In this document: piece by piece, positions 1-8,876 of the stretch | Layout: every line of letters starts with the position of its first letter | How positions within the stretch are numbered: the stretch's first letter is position 1 | Origin: Bacilli bacterium | GTDB taxonomy: Bacteria > Bacillota > Bacilli > RF39 > UBA660 | Direction of reading: 5' to 3' | Assembly (NCBI GenBank): GCA_017525855.1 | Contig: JAFXSE010000026.1 | Span: 124,001 to 188,000, forward strand | DNA: 64,000 bases | Notes under the pieces: generated by a model | Database searches by the model: none | Told to the model about the DNA's origin: nothing | What the model saw: only the letters and a program-made list of their open reading frames with translations | Translations under genes and position numbers: made by a program

Positions 1-1
1 A

Positions 2-922
2 TCAGAACGAGATACTATAAAAAACAGAATAGAATTTTTAAATAAAGAAATAGAAAATTTAAAAATAAAAATAGAAGAAGAAAATGTAGATTACAAAATT
101 AAAAGTCAAACTATTCGTAGTTTAGAAAAAGAAAAAAATGAAGTGACTATTAGAATTAATAGAATAGATGTAAAACTTGATAATATGTTAAATACCCTAA
201 ATGAAGAATACTCTTTAACATATGAAGCAGCAAGAAATAAATATAATTTAGAAGTTGAACCTGAATATGCAAGAGATAGAGTTAACTTATACAAAAACAA
301 TATTAAAGCATTAGGTATGGTTAATTTAGCTGCAATTGATGAGTTTGAAAGAGTAAATACAAGATATGAATTCTTATGTAAACAAAGAGATGATTTAACA
401 ACAGCCGAGGAATCACTTCTTGAAATAATGAGAGAAATGGATGGGGTAATAGAAGAAGAATTTACTAATACATATCATAAAGTTAATGAAGAATTTACTA
501 AAGTATTTAAAGAATTATTCTCTGGTGGTACTGCTTCATTAAAACTAACAGATCCTTTAAACATGCTAACAACAGGAATTGATATAGTAGCAAGTCCTCC
601 TGGAAAAAAACTTTCATCAATTACCTTATTATCAGGTGGAGAAAAAACTTTAACAGCTATTAGTTTATTATTTGCAATACTTAATGTAAGAGAAGTACCA
701 TTCTGTTTATTTGATGAAGTAGAAGCAGCACTTGATGAGGCAAATGTTGATCAGTTTGGAAAATATCTAGAACATTATAAAGATAAAACACAATTCTTAA
801 TTATTACACATAAGAAAAAGACAATGGAATATGCAGATACATTATATGGTATAACAATGCAAGAGTCTGGTGTGTCCAAACTAGTAAGCGTAAAATTAAA
901 TGAACATGTTGATACATTATAA
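2..922 (+). CDS. smc: Chromosome segregation protein SMC, C-terminal part (5' end outside window)
   Basis: The reading frame is open from base 2, so the gene begins before the window. About 306 residues remain. The first 130 or so are charged, heptad-like coiled coil. The rest is the C-terminal ATPase head: an LLSGGEKTL signature near nt 628-657 and a Walker B stretch ending in LFDEVEAALDEAN, then the D-loop and a HKKKTME segment. SMC with ScpA/ScpB compacts and segregates the chromosome. An internal GTG at 143 is not a real start because the coiled coil continues upstream. A terminator begins at the stop codon. Family assignment is secure; only the 5' part is missing. Confidence 0.95.
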   Translation, partial: SERDTIKNRIEFLNKEIENLKIKIEEENVDYKIKSQTIRSLEKEKNEVTIRINRIDVKLDNMLNTLNEEYSLTYEAARNKYNLEVEPEYARDRVNLYKNNIKALGMVNLAAIDEFERVNTRYEFLCKQRDDLTTAEESLLEIMREMDGVIEEEFTNTYHKVNEEFTKVFKELFSGGTASLKLTDPLNMLTTGIDIVASPPGKKLSSITLLSGGEKTLTAISLLFAILNVREVPFCLFDEVEAALDEANVDQFGKYLEHYKDKTQFLIITHKKKTMEYADTLYGITMQESGVSKLVSVKLNEHVDTL

Positions 923-949
923 ACAGTAATATATTTACTGTTTTTCTTT
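921..949 (+). terminator. Intrinsic terminator after smc
   Basis: Perfect 9-bp stem (921-929 with 935-943), 5-nt loop, then a T-rich run. It overlaps the smc stop codon and separates smc from the promoter of the next gene. Confidence 0.8.
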
Positions 950-951
950 AT

Positions 952-980
952 TTGACAAAATAAACTCTTTATGATATAAT
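952..980 (+). promoter_or_regulatory. Sigma-A-type promoter of the J-domain gene
   Basis: TTGACA at 952-957, 17-bp spacer, TATAAT at 975-980: a full consensus match, 34 bases before the start codon. Confidence 0.85.
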
Positions 981-1013
981 GACCTAGCGCTTTTGTAAGG
1001 GGGGTATTATAGT

Positions 1014-1910
1014 ATGATGAGTTTAAAAGAAGCATATTGTACTTTAGGAGCAAAAAGAAGTGATAATTTAGAAAAAATTAAACATATATATCGTAATAGA
1101 GTAAGGAGTCTACATCCAGATCTTAATCCAACACTATCTTGTGATATGATATCAAAGGTAAATGTAGCATATGACATTATTAAAGAATATCTATCAAATA
1201 ATAACATAGCTAACAATGATGACTTTGAAGTTGATGATGAAGAATTAAGTATTATAGCTCAAAAATTAGATGCATCAATAAATGAATTACGTAATACGTT
1301 TAATGTTTTCAAAAAGACTAATAATTATAGTGGTAATATTCTAGATTATTATAATGATATTATTTCAAAATATTATGATAAGAAAAATATAATTATTGAT
1401 TTGTATAAACAACTACATTCTAATTATAATGGTGGATTATTATTTGTAATTACACAGTATTTAGAAAATACAAATAAAGATATATCTATAGAACAATGGT
1501 TAACGAGTCTTGTTAAAACTAAAGAAATGTGTGAAAAAATAGGAACAAAACCTGCCTTTTTACATAAACAATTTATACTTGATCAAGAAAAAGGATATAA
1601 CAAAGAATTTTTACCATGGTTAAAAACAGTATCAGAAGATATTAACATACTTTCAGAATCTGGTGATAATTATGTAACTTCATTGTATAAATATTGGGAT
1701 TTTCAATCAAATGGTTATACAGGAGCATTTGTTGATTACTTAGAACAACAAGTACTATATAAAAAGTATAATTGTAGTGCTGAGGAAATAATTTTAAAAC
1801 TATATCATATAGCAAGAAATGAAGGGATGGACTCTTCTCTTGCAGAATATATAGGCGCACTAATGGGTGAATTTGATCAAGATTCAAAGACTAAGAAGCT
1901 TTATAGTTAA
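1014..1910 (+). CDS. J-domain (DnaJ-like) protein
   Basis: 298 residues. The first 65 resemble a J domain: helix II, an HPD tripeptide in RSLHPDLNP, then a helix III/IV-like stretch (VNVAYDIIKEYL). HPD is the motif by which J proteins stimulate Hsp70 (DnaK) ATPase. No Gly/Phe region, zinc centre or DnaJ C-terminal domain follows. The remaining 230 residues are helical and unrecognised, with some repetitive character, so this is a specialised J protein and not DnaJ. Start is the first of two ATGs, preceded by AAGGGGGG at 997-1004. It is monocistronic, with its own consensus promoter and a terminator at the stop. Confidence 0.75.
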   Translation: MMSLKEAYCTLGAKRSDNLEKIKHIYRNRVRSLHPDLNPTLSCDMISKVNVAYDIIKEYLSNNNIANNDDFEVDDEELSIIAQKLDASINELRNTFNVFKKTNNYSGNILDYYNDIISKYYDKKNIIIDLYKQLHSNYNGGLLFVITQYLENTNKDISIEQWLTSLVKTKEMCEKIGTKPAFLHKQFILDQEKGYNKEFLPWLKTVSEDINILSESGDNYVTSLYKYWDFQSNGYTGAFVDYLEQQVLYKKYNCSAEEIILKLYHIARNEGMDSSLAEYIGALMGEFDQDSKTKKLYS

Positions 1911-1927
1911 GCTTTTTATTTTTTTTA
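1896..1927 (+). terminator. Probable terminator after the J-domain gene
   Basis: AAGCTT at 1896-1901 pairs with AAGCTT at 1909-1914, followed by a T-rich tract. The stem is short (6 bp) and contains the stop codon. Confidence 0.55.
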
Positions 1928-1966
1928 ATAAAACAAAAATATTAGGGAAAAATAAGAAAAGTTAAG

Positions 1967-1995
1967 TTGATATTTTATATATTTTATGTTAAAAT
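1967..1995 (+). promoter_or_regulatory. Promoter of metG
   Basis: TTGATA at 1967-1972, 17-bp spacer, TAAAAT at 1990-1995. It lies 20 bases before the metG ATG, so the 5' leader is too short for a T-box. Confidence 0.6.
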
Positions 1996-2014
1996 TCTAC
2001 ACGAGGAGGACGTT

Positions 2015-3637
2015 ATGGAAAAAAGAGATATTTTAATTGGTGGTGCGTGGCCTTACGCTAATTACTATTTACATGTTGGACATTTAGCAGCTTTATTACC
2101 AGGAGATATTTTAGCAAAATACTTTAGAGAAAATGGCGATAATGTATTTTATGTTTCAGGATCAGATTGTCATGGTACACCAATTACAGAAAGAGCAAGA
2201 AAAGAGAATACTACTCCAGAAAAAGTAGCAACATATTATCATAATGAATTTTTAAAAACTTTTGAAAACTTAGGATTCACATATGATTGTTATTCAAAAA
2301 CCATGAGTGAACATCATAAAAAATATGTAATGGAACAATTTAGAAAAATGTATGATAATGGATATCTTTTTGAAAAAGAAGAACCAGAAGACTATTGCAA
2401 TAATTGTCAAAAATATTTATCAGACAGAGAAATAGAAGGAGTATGTCCTCACTGTGGTGGTAAATCAAAAGGAGATCAATGTGATAATTGTGGTGACTCT
2501 TTAGATAGTAGCGAAGTATTAGATAAACATTGTAAAATTTGTGGAAGTCCTACTACCATGAAAAATAATAAGCATTTATATTTTAAATTACCTGAGTTTG
2601 AAGAAAGATTACAACAATTAATTGAGAATAGTAAAAACAAATGGAGAAAAAATGCTTTAGGAGAAGCCCAAAAATATATTGATATGGGGCTTGTTAACCG
2701 TGCTGCAACTCGTCAACTTGATTGGGGAGTAGAAGTACCAGTAGAAGGTTATGAAGATAAAAGAATTTATGTATGGATAGAAGCTGTTTTAGGTTACTTA
2801 TCAGTAGCTAAAAAAGTAGCAGATGAAAGAGGTTTAGACTTTGATAAAATTATGTCAGATGATAATCCTAATTTAAAAACTTATTATGTTCATGGAAAAG
2901 ACAATATTCCATTTCATACTACAATATATCCAGCACTTATCATGGCTACAAAAAACAATTATAGATTGCCTGATTATATAGTATCATCAGCATATGTTAA
3001 TTTAAATAACGAAAAAATGAGTAAATCAAAAGGAAACTTAATAACAGCTAATGAACTTCTAGAAATGTTTAATAGTGATACTTTAAGATTTTATTTCTCA
3101 TTTAAAGGACCAGAAACTAATGATATGAATTGTTCTATTTTAGATATAGTTCAAACGCATAATAAATTCTTAGTAGGAATGCTTGGTAATTTTATTAATA
3201 GAAACCTATCATTTGTAAATAAAAAATTTGATGGAATAATAAAAGAAGCTAAAATAGATGAAGAAGTAAGAAATGAAACAATAAAAACTTATAAAGAAGT
3301 AAGTGAAATATTCGAAAGAGGAGAAATAAAAGCAGTTGTTACTAAAATAGTAGACTATATTTCATTTGCAAATAAATACTATGATAGAGAAGAACCATGG
3401 ATAAAAGTAAAAGAAGATATAGAAAGATTTAATCAAATTACTTATACTTGTCTTTATATAATAGCAAACATTAAGAACTTAATTTATCCTATTATGACAA
3501 ATGGATCCCTTAAGATTAAAGATATGTTAAACCTTAATGATTGTAAATGGGAAGAAGAATTAATTAGTGGAGACTATAAGATAAAAAACTTAGAAGTTCT
3601 ATATACAAGATTAGATGAAAAAGACTTTGAGAATTAG
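2015..3637 (+). CDS. metG: Methionyl-tRNA synthetase
   Basis: 540 residues. Class I synthetase charging tRNA-Met. The HIGH motif appears as HVGH (YLHVGHLAALLPGD) near the N terminus and the KMSKS loop is exact (NEKMSKSKGN). Between them sits a connective zinc region with four CxxC knuckles, so two zinc ions are likely. The C-terminal anticodon-binding helical domain is present. No C-terminal tRNA-binding (EMAP-like) domain is seen, which many Firmicute MetRS carry. Start chosen at 2015 because GAGGAGG lies just upstream; the frame extends to 1967, but that part overlaps the promoter and RBS. No amino-acid-responsive leader precedes it, unlike valS and thrS. Confidence 0.95.
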   Translation: MEKRDILIGGAWPYANYYLHVGHLAALLPGDILAKYFRENGDNVFYVSGSDCHGTPITERARKENTTPEKVATYYHNEFLKTFENLGFTYDCYSKTMSEHHKKYVMEQFRKMYDNGYLFEKEEPEDYCNNCQKYLSDREIEGVCPHCGGKSKGDQCDNCGDSLDSSEVLDKHCKICGSPTTMKNNKHLYFKLPEFEERLQQLIENSKNKWRKNALGEAQKYIDMGLVNRAATRQLDWGVEVPVEGYEDKRIYVWIEAVLGYLSVAKKVADERGLDFDKIMSDDNPNLKTYYVHGKDNIPFHTTIYPALIMATKNNYRLPDYIVSSAYVNLNNEKMSKSKGNLITANELLEMFNSDTLRFYFSFKGPETNDMNCSILDIVQTHNKFLVGMLGNFINRNLSFVNKKFDGIIKEAKIDEEVRNETIKTYKEVSEIFERGEIKAVVTKIVDYISFANKYYDREEPWIKVKEDIERFNQITYTCLYIIANIKNLIYPIMTNGSLKIKDMLNLNDCKWEEELISGDYKIKNLEVLYTRLDEKDFEN

Positions 3638-3655
3638 TTGGTATTATTAAAGTAC

Positions 3656-3683
3656 TTGAATAATTATAATAATTTGGTATAAT
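3656..3683 (+). promoter_or_regulatory. Promoter of the valS T-box transcript
   Basis: TTGAAT at 3656-3661, 16-bp spacer, TATAAT at 3678-3683, directly upstream of the T-box leader. Confidence 0.65.
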
Positions 3684-3689
3684 ATGAGT

Positions 3690-3912
3690 ATCTGCAATGA
3701 ACAAGAGGAGTAAGTTATAACTTATTATAGAGAGCAAATGGTAGATGGAAATTTGTATAAGAAATAACTGAAGGTAGCTTGGGAGCATATTTTTTGAAAT
3801 TAGTAGAAAAATACGTTGTACTGCGTTAAAGTATTAAGATGCATAGTTAACTATGAATTAAGGTGGTACCGTGGACTAAAGTTCATCCTTTGTTGGATGA
3901 GCTTTTTATTTT
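3690..3912 (+). promoter_or_regulatory. T-box riboswitch controlling valS (specifier GUA, valine)
   Basis: The 293-base gap before valS holds a T-box leader. Stem I landmarks: AGAGAG at 3729-3734, a GGTAGATGG-type distal loop just after, then GAAG-GTA-GCTTGGGAG, placing the specifier GTA (Val) at 3774-3776. The T-box core AAGGTGGTACCGTGG is at 3860-3874, with UGGU able to pair with the ACCA end of uncharged tRNA-Val. The competing terminator is 3881-3888 paired with 3895-3902 plus a T tract. Uncharged tRNA-Val should favour antitermination and valS expression. The specifier agrees with the downstream gene; the fold was done by eye. Confidence 0.9.
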
Positions 3913-3930
3913 TTAGAAAGAAGGGATAAA

Positions 3931-6468
3931 ATGTTAGATAAAAAGTATAATCATATAGAAGTAGAAAAAAACAAATATGAAGACTGGAAAAGTAAAGGTT
4001 ATTTTAAATGCGATGATAAAAAAGATAAAACACCATACTGTATTGTTATACCTCCTCCAAATGTTACAGGTAAACTTCATTTAGGTCATGCTTATGATAC
4101 AACTATTCAAGATATAATTATTAGATATAAAAGAATGCAGGGATTTGACACTTTATGGCTTCCCGGAATGGATCATGCCGCAATAGCAACAGAAGCAAAA
4201 GTCGTTAAAAAACTAAAAGAAGAAGGCATTGATAAATATAAATATGGAAGAGAAAAGTTTTTAGGTGCTTGTTGGGATTGGACTCATGAATATTCTGATA
4301 ATATTAGAAATCAATGGGCAGGACTTGGACTTTCAGTTGATTATTCCAAAGAAAGATTTACTCTTGATGAAGGATTAAGTAAAGCAGTAAAAAAAGTATT
4401 TGTTGATTTTTATAATGAAGGATTAATATATCGTGGAGAAAGAATAATAAATTGGGATCCTGCAGCCCAAACTGCTTTATCAAATGAAGAAGTTATATAT
4501 AAAGATGTAGAAGGAGCTTTTTATCATTTAAAATATGTAATTGATGGAACAGATGAATATTTAGATGTTGCTACAACACGTCCAGAAACATTATTTGGAG
4601 ATACTGCTGTTGCAGTTAATCCAGAAGATGAGAGATATAAAAAGTATATTGGTAAAAATGTAATACTTCCTGTTGTTGGAAAGAAAATACCAATAGTTGC
4701 TGATAGCCATGCTGATCCTGAATTTGGAACAGGTTGTGTTAAAATTACTCCAGCTCATGATCCTAATGACTTTGAAGTTGGAAATCGCCATAATCTAGAA
4801 AGAGTAGTAGTAATGAATAAAGATGCTACTATGAATGAAAATGCTGGTAAATATTGTGGAATGTCACGTGAAAAGTGTAGAGAAGAACTTCTTAAGGATT
4901 TAGAAAAAGATGGATTACTATTATCTGTTGAAAAAATGACTCATGCTGTTGGACATAGTGAAAGAACTGGAGTAATGGTTGAGCCTTATCTTTCAAAACA
5001 ATGGTTTGTTAAGATGAGACCACTTGCTGACAAAGTTTTAGAAACACAAAAACTAAAAGGTAAAAAAGTTAATTTTGTACCTAGAAGATATGAAAAAACT
5101 ATGAATCACTGGATGGAAATAACTTATGACTGGTGTATATCACGTCAACTTTGGTGGGGACATAGAATTCCTGCTTGGTATAAGGGTGATGAAGTATATG
5201 TAGGAATGAATCCTCCTGCTGAAAAAGGTTGGGTACAAGATGATGATGTACTTGATACTTGGTTTAGTAGCGCTTTATGGCCATTTAGTACTCTTGGTTG
5301 GCCAGAAAAAACAGATTTAATGGAAAAATATTTTCCAAATGATTGTTTAGTAACAGGTTATGATATTATTCCATTTTGGGTAAATAGAATGACATTCCAA
5401 TCATTAAAACTAAACGGAGTAAGACCATTCAAAGATTGTATTGTTCATGGACTAATTCGTGATAAAGAAGGAAGAAAGTTTTCGAAATCATTAGGTAATG
5501 GAATTGATCCATTTGATATGGTTGAAAAATATGGTGCTGACTCACTTCGTTATTATTTAACAACTGATGTTGCCCTTGGCACTGATTTAAAATTTGATGA
5601 AGTAAAGATGACATCTACTTGGAATTACATTAATAAAATCTGGAACGCTTCACGTTTTGTTCTTATGAATATAGAAGATTTAAAAGAAATAAAACTAGAT
5701 GATTTAAAAATTCAAGATAAATGGATTTTAACTAAATATAATAATATTTTAAAGAGTACAATTAAGCATATGGATAAATATGAATTTAATTTAGTAGGTA
5801 GTGAAACATACGACTTTGTATGGAATGACTTCTGTAGTAGTTATATAGAATTATCAAAAAATAGTACTGACGATATTACAACTAAATCTGTACTTTATAC
5901 TGTACTTCTTGGTATATTAAAAATGCTACATCCATTCATGCCTTTTGTAACAGAAGAAATATATTCAATGCTTCCAATAAAAGAAAAAGAATCAATAATG
6001 ATTTCTAATTATCCTAAAGTAGATAAAAAATTAATATTTAATGAAGAAACTGAAATGTTAGATGAAGTATTAAACGATATTGTTGCAATACGTAATTTAA
6101 AAGCAGTTAATAAAATTACAAAAGAAGCTAAAGTTAATTTTGAGACTAAAGAAGAATTAATAGATATATATAGTTCACAATTAAAAATAAAAGAAGAAAA
6201 CTTATGTAGTGATGATCCTGATAACATGGTAACAGCTAATTATAAGTCAAAATATATTGATATAGTATATTTCTTTACAAAAAGCAGTGAAGATGAAGCT
6301 AGGACTCTTGAAGAAATAAAAAAATTAGAAGAGTCTATTGAAAGAAGAAAAAAATTACTTTCAAATGAAAACTATGTAAATAAAGCACCAGCTAAGCTCG
6401 TAGGAAAAGAAAAAGAAACACTTGAACAAGAAGAACAAAAACTAGCCCTTTTGAAACAGAAAAAATAG
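3931..6468 (+). CDS. valS: Valyl-tRNA synthetase
   Basis: 845 residues, close to full length for the family (about 880). Class I signature HLGH in PPNVTGKLHLGHAYD, a CP1 editing domain (TTRPETLFGDTAVAV, GTGCVKITPAHDPNDFEVG), and the KMSKS loop as KFSKSLGN. The anticodon-binding domain follows, and the last 65 residues form the coiled-coil arm typical of ValRS. The enzyme charges tRNA-Val and clears mischarged Thr. RBS AAAGAAGGG precedes the ATG. It is controlled by the T-box leader immediately upstream. Confidence 0.97.
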   Translation: MLDKKYNHIEVEKNKYEDWKSKGYFKCDDKKDKTPYCIVIPPPNVTGKLHLGHAYDTTIQDIIIRYKRMQGFDTLWLPGMDHAAIATEAKVVKKLKEEGIDKYKYGREKFLGACWDWTHEYSDNIRNQWAGLGLSVDYSKERFTLDEGLSKAVKKVFVDFYNEGLIYRGERIINWDPAAQTALSNEEVIYKDVEGAFYHLKYVIDGTDEYLDVATTRPETLFGDTAVAVNPEDERYKKYIGKNVILPVVGKKIPIVADSHADPEFGTGCVKITPAHDPNDFEVGNRHNLERVVVMNKDATMNENAGKYCGMSREKCREELLKDLEKDGLLLSVEKMTHAVGHSERTGVMVEPYLSKQWFVKMRPLADKVLETQKLKGKKVNFVPRRYEKTMNHWMEITYDWCISRQLWWGHRIPAWYKGDEVYVGMNPPAEKGWVQDDDVLDTWFSSALWPFSTLGWPEKTDLMEKYFPNDCLVTGYDIIPFWVNRMTFQSLKLNGVRPFKDCIVHGLIRDKEGRKFSKSLGNGIDPFDMVEKYGADSLRYYLTTDVALGTDLKFDEVKMTSTWNYINKIWNASRFVLMNIEDLKEIKLDDLKIQDKWILTKYNNILKSTIKHMDKYEFNLVGSETYDFVWNDFCSSYIELSKNSTDDITTKSVLYTVLLGILKMLHPFMPFVTEEIYSMLPIKEKESIMISNYPKVDKKLIFNEETEMLDEVLNDIVAIRNLKAVNKITKEAKVNFETKEELIDIYSSQLKIKEENLCSDDPDNMVTANYKSKYIDIVYFFTKSSEDEARTLEEIKKLEESIERRKKLLSNENYVNKAPAKLVGKEKETLEQEEQKLALLKQKK

Positions 6469-6470
6469 TA

Positions 6471-6499
6471 TTGACTTTAAAATTATTTAGTAGTAATAT
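6471..6499 (+). promoter_or_regulatory. Promoter of the 35-residue peptide gene
   Basis: TTGACT at 6471-6476, 17-bp spacer, TAATAT at 6494-6499, starting just after the valS stop codon. An overlapping TATAAT lies at 6497-6502. Confidence 0.6.
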
Positions 6500-6528
6500 A
6501 ATTTTAAATTTAATTTTTGGAGGTTCTT

Positions 6529-6636
6529 ATGGGTATAGAAGTTCTTATGTTAAATTTAGTATCAATAATAATCATAGGAATTTTCTGCGACTTATTATGC
6601 CTTTTAAAATTAATTGATGTAAAAGTATGCGACTAA
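6529..6636 (+). CDS. Small hydrophobic peptide, 35 residues
   Basis: A short frame beginning MGIEVLMLNLVSIIIIGIF and ending KLIDVKVCD. Residues 6-27 are hydrophobic enough for one membrane span. It has its own promoter, a good RBS (TTTGGAGG at 6516-6523) and a strong GC-containing terminator whose 5' arm begins inside its last codons, so it looks like a complete monocistronic unit. The size and layout (short span, charged tail) recall holin-like or type I toxin peptides, but no sequence family is recognised and no antisense RNA was identified. It could also be a leader or regulatory peptide for rel. Confidence 0.5.
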   Translation: MGIEVLMLNLVSIIIIGIFCDLLCLLKLIDVKVCD

Positions 6637-6664
6637 AGAGTTTAATCTCTTTGGTCGCTTTTTT
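6629..6664 (+). terminator. Strong intrinsic terminator upstream of rel
   Basis: 12-bp stem 6629-6640 / 6647-6658 (one G-U pair), 6-nt loop, then six T residues. It includes the stop codon of the 35-residue peptide and ends 18 bases before the rel ATG. Confidence 0.9.
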
Positions 6665-6682
6665 GTTATTGGAGGTGTTGTT

Positions 6683-8122
6683 ATGAATGAGTTAGAATTT
6701 AGTGATTTATTAGAAAAAATTAAAGACTATAGCGAAGAAGATATCAAACAAGTTACAAAAGCATATCTTTATGCTAAAAACTTACACGATGGACAATTGA
6801 GACAAAGTGGAGAACCATATATCATTCATCCATTAAATGTTTGTTATACACTCGCTGTAATGCATGCTGATTGTAATACACTTTGTGCTGCACTATTACA
6901 TGATGTATTAGAAGATACACCTGCAACTTATGAAGAAATAGAACAAGAATTTAATACAGATGTTGCAAAATTAGTAGATGGAGTTACAAAAATAAGTAAT
7001 ATAGCATTCTCATCAAAAACAGATAGAAATTATGCTAATATTAGAAAACTAATCAATGGTTTCACAGAAGATGTTAGAATAATTATAATAAAACTATCTG
7101 ATAGACTTCATAATATGAGAACACTACAATTTAAAAGACCAGAAAAACAAAAAGAAATAAGTATTGAAACTATTGAGATTTTTGCGCCACTTGCATATTG
7201 TATTGGAGCTTATAGAATAAAATGTGATCTTGAAGATTTATCTTTAATGTATTTAAAACCAGATGAATATAAAAATATAGTTGATAAAAAACAAACTATA
7301 GAAAATAGAAGTAATAAACTATTAGTTGAAATGTTAAAAAGTATTGAAGAAGCCTTAAATGATAGAAATATACCTAATGAAATAAAAATTAAGACTAAAA
7401 ATGTATATGGTATATATAGACAATTAAATGCAGGACATAAAATATCAGATATTCATGATTTATTAGCTCTTAGAGTAATGGTTGAAAGTATAAATGATTG
7501 TTATCAGACACTTGGGATAATACATTCTAAATATAGACCTTTAAATGATAAGTTTAAAGACTATATATATAATCCAAAAACTAATATGTATCGTTCACTA
7601 CATACTACTGTATTTGGTAAAGAAGATAAATTAGTTCAAGCAAGAATTAGAACTTTTGATATGGACTTAGTAGCTTCATACGGTCTTCCTGCTTATTGGT
7701 ATTTAAATAAAGAATGTGCAAGAGAAAAAATGCAAGAAGATTTGATTAACAAATGGCAAAGTTTTGATGCTTTAGTAGAAATAAATAATGCCTTTTTAGA
7801 TAATCAAGAATTTGTAACAAAAGTAAAACAAGAAGTATTATCTGAAAAAATATATGTATATACTCCAAAAGGTGAAACAATGGAACTACCTAAAGGAGCA
7901 ACAGCAATTGATTTTGCTTATAAAATACATACTGATGTAGGTAATACAATGGTTTCGGCAATAGTAAATGATGAAATAGTACCTATAGATTATGAATTAA
8001 AAAATGGTGATATTGTCAAAATACAAACAGATGAATTAGCATATGGATCTCGTGAAGGATGGTTAGATAAAGCACATACAACTTATGCAAAAAGAAAGAT
8101 AAAAGAGTTTAATAGGAAATAG
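6683..8122 (+). CDS. rel: RelA/SpoT-family (p)ppGpp enzyme, short form without C-terminal regulatory domains
   Basis: 479 residues against about 730 for a full Rel. The N-terminal HD hydrolase looks intact: H49, HD at 73-74, ED at 77-78, and D140/N144 in KLSDRLHNMRTL. A synthetase-like domain follows (about 200-345) and then a TGS domain (about 388-449). The protein stops there, without the helical, zinc-finger and ACT domains. In the synthetase, D259 is kept. The catalytic Glu of the usual EIQIRT motif reads Gln (Q319 in VQARIRT), and the basic RPKH motif is KTKN. I infer a mainly or only hydrolytic enzyme. RBS GGAGG precedes ATG 6683. The next gene follows after 33 bases. Confidence 0.85.
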   Translation: MNELEFSDLLEKIKDYSEEDIKQVTKAYLYAKNLHDGQLRQSGEPYIIHPLNVCYTLAVMHADCNTLCAALLHDVLEDTPATYEEIEQEFNTDVAKLVDGVTKISNIAFSSKTDRNYANIRKLINGFTEDVRIIIIKLSDRLHNMRTLQFKRPEKQKEISIETIEIFAPLAYCIGAYRIKCDLEDLSLMYLKPDEYKNIVDKKQTIENRSNKLLVEMLKSIEEALNDRNIPNEIKIKTKNVYGIYRQLNAGHKISDIHDLLALRVMVESINDCYQTLGIIHSKYRPLNDKFKDYIYNPKTNMYRSLHTTVFGKEDKLVQARIRTFDMDLVASYGLPAYWYLNKECAREKMQEDLINKWQSFDALVEINNAFLDNQEFVTKVKQEVLSEKIYVYTPKGETMELPKGATAIDFAYKIHTDVGNTMVSAIVNDEIVPIDYELKNGDIVKIQTDELAYGSREGWLDKAHTTYAKRKIKEFNRK

Positions 8123-8155
8123 AAAAAATACTAACTTTTATAGGAGATAAAATTA

Positions 8156-8866
8156 ATGATGAATAGTATTTTTTGGGAAATAGTAAATAGCTATAATAAA
8201 AAAGAAATAGCACATGCTTTTTCTATAATATTAAGAGCACATTATGAAAAGATTAAGATGAATGAATTAGGAATTGATAAAAAATTTGAACTAAATCAAA
8301 TGAATAACTTTCAAATTGTTTATGATGATGAAAAGTTTTTTCTAACAACAAATAAAAAAGAAATAATTATTAATAACAGTTTATTTAATAATTTAGTCAC
8401 AAAAATATATCAGTATTTCAAAGATGAATACCCAATTAACTATGATTATAAGTTGATAGATCCCATTTTTTTTTCATTATTCTTTTATGATGTATTAGAT
8501 AAAATAGAAAAAGTTAATTATGATGTTATTAATATATCTGATATTAGATTATTGAGATATAAATCAAAACCAGTTAGTATGGATGAATCAGAAAGATATA
8601 AAGCATTAATAGACGAAAATTATGAAATGTATTCTCCATTTAATTCTAACCTAACAATAGAAACGCCAAAACAAAGATTAAAAAGATCATTAAAAAGTAT
8701 AAAAGAAAAAGGTTATGGTTATAATGATCAGTATGCAATATTTTATAATGATGAACCATATATTAGAGATGGCCAGCATAGAGTGGCAGTTATTAAATAC
8801 TTATATGGTGATATTGATATAAAAATAATTAGAGTATATCTAAAAGATAACTACTTTTATGATTAA
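8156..8866 (+). CDS. ParB/Srx-fold-like protein (first gene of the four-gene cassette)
   Basis: 236 residues. The only recognisable part is the C terminus, where IRDGQHRVAVIKYLYG and a following beta-rich stretch match the DGxHR motif of ParB-nuclease/sulfiredoxin-like domains. The N-terminal 160 residues are unrecognised and rich in aromatic and charged residues. The fold includes nucleotide-using enzymes (ParB CTPase, sulfiredoxin, free-serine kinase), so a phosphotransfer role is possible but unproven. RBS AGGAGA at 8142-8147 supports ATG 8156 over the adjacent second ATG. The stop lies 10 bases before the glycosyltransferase ATG, indicating co-transcription. Confidence 0.55.
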   Translation: MMNSIFWEIVNSYNKKEIAHAFSIILRAHYEKIKMNELGIDKKFELNQMNNFQIVYDDEKFFLTTNKKEIIINNSLFNNLVTKIYQYFKDEYPINYDYKLIDPIFFSLFFYDVLDKIEKVNYDVINISDIRLLRYKSKPVSMDESERYKALIDENYEMYSPFNSNLTIETPKQRLKRSLKSIKEKGYGYNDQYAIFYNDEPYIRDGQHRVAVIKYLYGDIDIKIIRVYLKDNYFYD

Positions 8867-8876
8867 GGAGGTTTAT

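Noticed and set aside
7741..8122. Rel truncation as a sequencing frameshift
   Set aside because: The frame ends cleanly after TGS, the 33 bases to the next RBS cannot encode missing domains, and the next gene shows no ACT or zinc-finger motifs in any frame.
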